Assembly (NCBI GenBank): GCA_947044405.1
Contig: CAMRHE010000657.1
Coordinates: forward strand, 384,001 to 448,000
Source of the DNA: Leptodactylus fallax
Lineage: Eukaryota > Chordata > Amphibia > Anura > Leptodactylidae
Reading direction: 5' to 3'
Length of the DNA stretch: 64,000 bases
Positions 60,100 to 64,000 of the stretch are shown one piece after another (within the stretch, counting starts at the first letter, position 1; every line of letters begins with the position of its first letter). The position numbers and the translations under genes were made by a program. The notes beneath the pieces are model-generated. The model had not been told where the DNA came from, ran no database searches, and worked only from the letters and a program-made list of their open reading frames with translations.

Positions 60100-63000
60100 G
60101 ACAGAAGACCGGTGTCATACCAGTAGGGGTTAAATGTCTAGCGCTGCAGGGAAAAAGTGACAGGTTGCATCAGTGAATAGCGCCCCACAACTGTGGGGGG
60201 CGCTGCATTATAAAATCTTATTAAGACTGCAGAGGAACAGAAATGATGCCAGATTATCGGGAGCGTGCAGCCCCGTGTGAACAGGCCTATGTGCTGCCCA
60301 CAAATCTCCATACACAACAATGATCTGCTGCCTTTATAGTTAACAAACCAGCAGTGATCCGGAATACACATGGCTGTCGTGTCGGTCTGAATAAAGGGGT
60401 ATAAAGAGTGTGAAACATAGGAGGTGTAGATTTACCCTGTTCAATGTCACCAGGACATGGTTTCTACTACAAACAATCTAAGCACAAAAAACCCTGAATT
60501 CAGTACACTAGAGCCATAGAAGGTCTGGGTTTTGCAGCCTAATATGGAGCCAAAATATGCAGCCCTATTGTCCTAGTTGTATCAGTCACCTCTATAGCAA
60601 TGGAAACATGCAGATTCCAGGGAGCCGGGTATATGACATTCTCAGCAACCCTGCGGGTTATTATTATATGGACATTCCTGTGTCAGTAAATCATTTTTTG
60701 CATTTCCACATTTCTGGAACTCGATTGTTTTCGTCTATTTTACCATATAGCTGGAAGCACCAATAAAATGATGTCTTTCCCAAGTATTTCATTGAGAATG
60801 GAGAATATGTAAGGAAACAATGCTACACACAACTGAAGAATCAATGGCAGGGATCAATAATAATCTAAAGACATTGATCTCTTATTTCTATTGCCTGGTT
60901 CCTCATTCTTCCAACACTTCTTCATACATATGAGAAAAGGCTCCAGAGAACCTCGCAGAAGTCTACAATCTAGTAACATTGCTATATTCTTTGGGTTCTG
61001 CATTCAATATTCTGCCATACGTTGACCTGATATCCAAGAAAGTTGTCAAGAAGTTGTATTATATTCAGGATTTAATTCATTTTTAGTTAGGCCCCCAATA
61101 CATCCCTATGTAACCTCTTGAGATGCTACTAGGCTATTGGTACATGAAGTGTGACTCTTGATGTCTTTCAACGTCCGATGTCCCCTGTTTGCATTTATTT
61201 TTATTTTATTCATTCACAAAAATATTGCATAGTGGTGTCAGCGAGCGACTGTGCATGTACAGACACCTCTCTTCTGCAAAAGTAGCATGCAGAGCTCCTG
61301 TTCTCAGGGTAGGTTTGGGTGCCAAAAAGGTATTACCCCTTCTCTTAGATGCTCGGATTCTGGGCTCTAATGGCCAAGCAATTACTTTGCCTATGCTAAG
61401 AGCCATACATTTTTTATTATACCATATGAGGGCTTATGTTTTGAGGGATATGTTGCATTTTTGAATAGCGATACTGGCACCAGCATTTCTGTTTTATTTT
61501 TGTCCAGAATTCAATGTGCAATATAAATTTATATAGGACCTTTACATGCTTTTCCCCTATTAGTAGATGCAATTCGCTGGTACCGCACACTAATATGGCT
61601 GATGGTGGTGCTAGTTGAGGGGTTCTCCAAACCGTTCCATAGTGTTTCCAAATCACTGCACACACCGTATGGTTTTTTAGTGAAAAAGTGTAAGCATTTA
61701 TTTTCCGTTTTCTTAACACAGTTTGGGTAAGTTATTCAAGATATCACAACGCCATGTAGTTTTAGATATAAATTATTTTAGGATCGAAAGTAATGTGTAA
61801 TGTTTCGTTCTGAAAAACGAACTTCATCAGGCATGATCCATTAGTGGTCCAGAGGAGCTGCATAAAGCGTTGGTGGTATAGGCTGAAACCGAGGACTGAG
61901 TCCAGGGGTCTTCCCATATTCGCCATAGTGGATTAGAGGAGGCAGTGAAGAGCAGATGCCACTTTCATCTGTGTTTGTAGAGCATCCAGACTGTGGATTC
62001 TGCTTACTAAGAAAACTGAGCCTCCATGTTACTTATGACTGGAAGGTATGATTCTATGCACCCACCACACCCCGAAACACCAACACCCAAGAGACCCAAA
62101 GCAAGGAGTGCTGCAGGGGAAATGTCTCTATCATCAGACCCTCATCTCTGTGCCATACCAGGGTGTAATATAGTATGGGCGCCAAAGCCACCATAGCAGG
62201 AAAGAAGCTGTTAGACATTTTGGGTCTCTTCTATGGTGCTGCTAGCTCTTGAGACACAGATATAAAAATATATCTGTAGATAACACACATATGCTGAACA
62301 CAGTATACACACACATTTACAGTTTGTATCCATACATACACATAAAGACATACAGAGATACAAAAATATATTCACACCAACAAATACAGTACAAGCCCAC
62401 ACATTGCAGATATATATAAATGTACCATACACACAGATACCGTTCCAATGACGCTGGGTTCACACTAGCATCATCTCTCCATTGTTCTGGTCCATTGGAG
62501 GAGAGGCAGAACACTAAAATATCGGTAACAGACGGAGTCCAACGGATCCTATGGACTAATGGGGTCTGTCTGTTGTCCATTGTTTTAAAACTGGAACCGG
62601 CAGAGGACAAAATCCTCCATGAACTAAAATGTCGCCTAAAATGTCCAATCCTTCTGCTACTGAATGGGTTAACACATCAGCGTATAGGAAAGAAATCATA
62701 TAATACATAGTATACAGCTGAGCTTCAGTCATTGTGGATCAGGTTCTAATACAAAGGTATGGTTAATAGATAAACACCCCGTCTATATATGAAAGGACAT
62801 GTATACCCAGCTCTCATATTTACATAATGTTCCTTGTTGTCTCGTCCACCACGCTCTCTCTATTAATGGATGTGAACAATAGGCAGGAGGTAATTGAATC
62901 TATGATCAAAGCTGTTAGCCTTTCGCTGCATAAAGGAAAACATGGTAAGCCATGATAGAGCATCATTTGGTCTTCTTCCTGGCAGACTGTGATCATATCT

Positions 63001-64000
63001 GAAGATTTCCGTTCCGCTCCATCAAGCCTGGAAATTAGGTTGTAGATCATAGTCACATCTGTCGAGAAGTCAATAACAATCACCCCAGGTAATCTTTCCC
63101 AGTGTTGGCACCAGATGCGTTTCATTGACCCGTTTCTATTAATACATTTTTAAGATGATCCTAAAAATGTTCTCTTTTAACCTATTGTTGACTTTCGAGT
63201 TTTTGTAAAAATATCTGATAATTGAATTTACAAACTGACCGATGTGTAGAGAAACCTCTCGTCCGGTAAGAAGACTCCTTGTTTTATATTCGCCTGGTAT
63301 TCTGGAGTCCGAATATGTGAATGTGTGAATATGATAAACCTACTGCAGGTACGACAAATAAAGTACATTAGGTTTTATTACATAGACCGAAGTCCAGTGC
63401 TGTATATTACACCAAGAGAGCGGGGAAGAAACATAAACCAAGTCTGGTAGTAGAAATTTCCCTTAAAGGGGTTGTATAATCAAAGACCACCCCTTTAAGA
63501 ATACAACCCCCTATATGATCAGCTACCCTTACCCCAGTGCAGCTTCGGGCACTCCTACCAAGCAGATGATTTTGTGGGGTGAAGCCAAACATTTTGTTGC
63601 AGAGGAAAGATCGGGGCCGATTTATCATGAGTAGATTTTTTGTGACTTTTCTTATTTTTTTACTAGTGTGGGTTTTTTTTGGCAACAAATTTATCAAAAT
63701 GTCTCACACTGGTTCATAGATTTGTCACAGTGCCCTAGGTGGAGGGTGCCAGGGTTCAATAAGGATTTTTGGTGCACTTTTTAAACCAAGTGCACATGAA
63801 AAAAGACACAGAATAGGCAATGAATTTGTTCTGAATTCTGGAACAAAAGCCTCATATTATTCAGGGCCACTTCAAAAAATAGGGCAAATAGTCTATCTGC
63901 ACCAGGCCCTGTGGTAGTGGGGACCCCCTCAGCTGACCCAAGTCACAATTTCAATTTCCTTAGGAAAAAAATAAAATTTGAATACAATGGTGGAGCTTGG
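60100..64000. other. Intergenic sequence, no gene recognised
   Basis: Apart from the hammerhead-like motif at 61802, this end holds a truncated 'ggttcacact' MITE (62451-62590) and a small palindromic repeat at about 63460-63512 (aaaggggttgtat / atacaacccc). A non-repeat block at 62820-63130 contains gaatctatgatcaaagctg, a TCF/LEF-type site, and could be a regulatory element. Open frames are short and anonymous. Confidence 0.45.
61802..61830 (-). ncRNA. Hammerhead-ribozyme-like core motif
   Basis: The minus strand reads CTGATGA, then A, GTTC, an 8-nt loop, GAAC, then GAAAC. That is the hammerhead order C-U-G-A-N-G-A / stem II / G-A-A-A. One extra A sits before stem II, and no clear stem III with a UH cleavage site follows. 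It may be a degenerate ribozyme or a mimic. Confidence 0.3.

Noticed and set aside
8581..64000. lamp5 and pak5, neighbours of PLCB4 in human
   Set aside because: I looked for the LAMP5 tail and PAK kinase exons on both strands and recognised none; they may lie beyond the window.

Overview
This is a vertebrate nuclear window, most likely from a neobatrachian frog. It has intron-split genes with GT-AG junctions, low gene density and a dense load of amphibian-type repeats: Tc1 transposons, hAT-like elements whose ends read tagagatgagcgaac, TTAA-flanked MITEs, a Tx1/L1-like LINE and minisatellites. Nothing prokaryotic is present. Most open reading frames in the window are chance frames or lie inside repeats.

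Two host genes can be supported. (1) The 3' end of plcb4 (phospholipase C beta-4) is on the + strand. Its exons are at 785-842, 3668-3754, an optional 37-nt exon at 6123-6159, and a terminal exon at 8492-8580. Skipping or including the 37-nt exon makes the terminal exon read in two different frames, both open and both resembling known PLCB4 C-termini. (2) An intact 472-codon ankyrin-repeat gene at 39116-40534 (+) resembles ANKRD63 over its first ~175 residues. A TATA box and a possible non-coding first exon lie about 1 kb upstream. In human, ANKRD63 lies between PLCB2 and PAK6, and PLCB4 lies near PAK5. A copy downstream of plcb4 may therefore be the second duplicate of an old PLCB-ANKRD63-PAK block.

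Region by region: 1-12.4 kb is the plcb4 tail with intronic MITEs, a 23/24-bp minisatellite and a possible long 3' UTR. 12.6-22 kb is intergenic, with nested MITEs and a LINE insertion bounded by a 12-bp target-site duplication. 22-23.5 kb is a wrecked Tc1-like element. 23.5-28.3 kb is a 4.7-kb hAT-like element carrying a 46-bp satellite of 29 monomers with higher-order structure. 28.3-33.4 kb holds a degenerate 39-bp repeat and a MITE nested in a MITE, whose unoccupied relative lies 1.2 kb away. 33.4-35 kb is a Tc1 with near-identical ends and a broken transposase. 35.5-37.3 kb is a 31-bp minisatellite with a 370-bp higher-order repeat, just upstream of the ankyrin gene. 45.7-51.9 kb is a Tc1 cluster: two full-length copies of different families with intact DD34E transposases, and a truncated DD38E (Intruder-like) copy. 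52.6-54.5 kb is a second hAT-like element, again with 29 monomers of the 46-bp satellite. 55-64 kb is intergenic, with TTAA MITEs, a MITE carrying ZNF143-like motifs in both arms, and two hammerhead-ribozyme-like motifs.

All homology calls are from recognition of sequence and motifs; no search was run.
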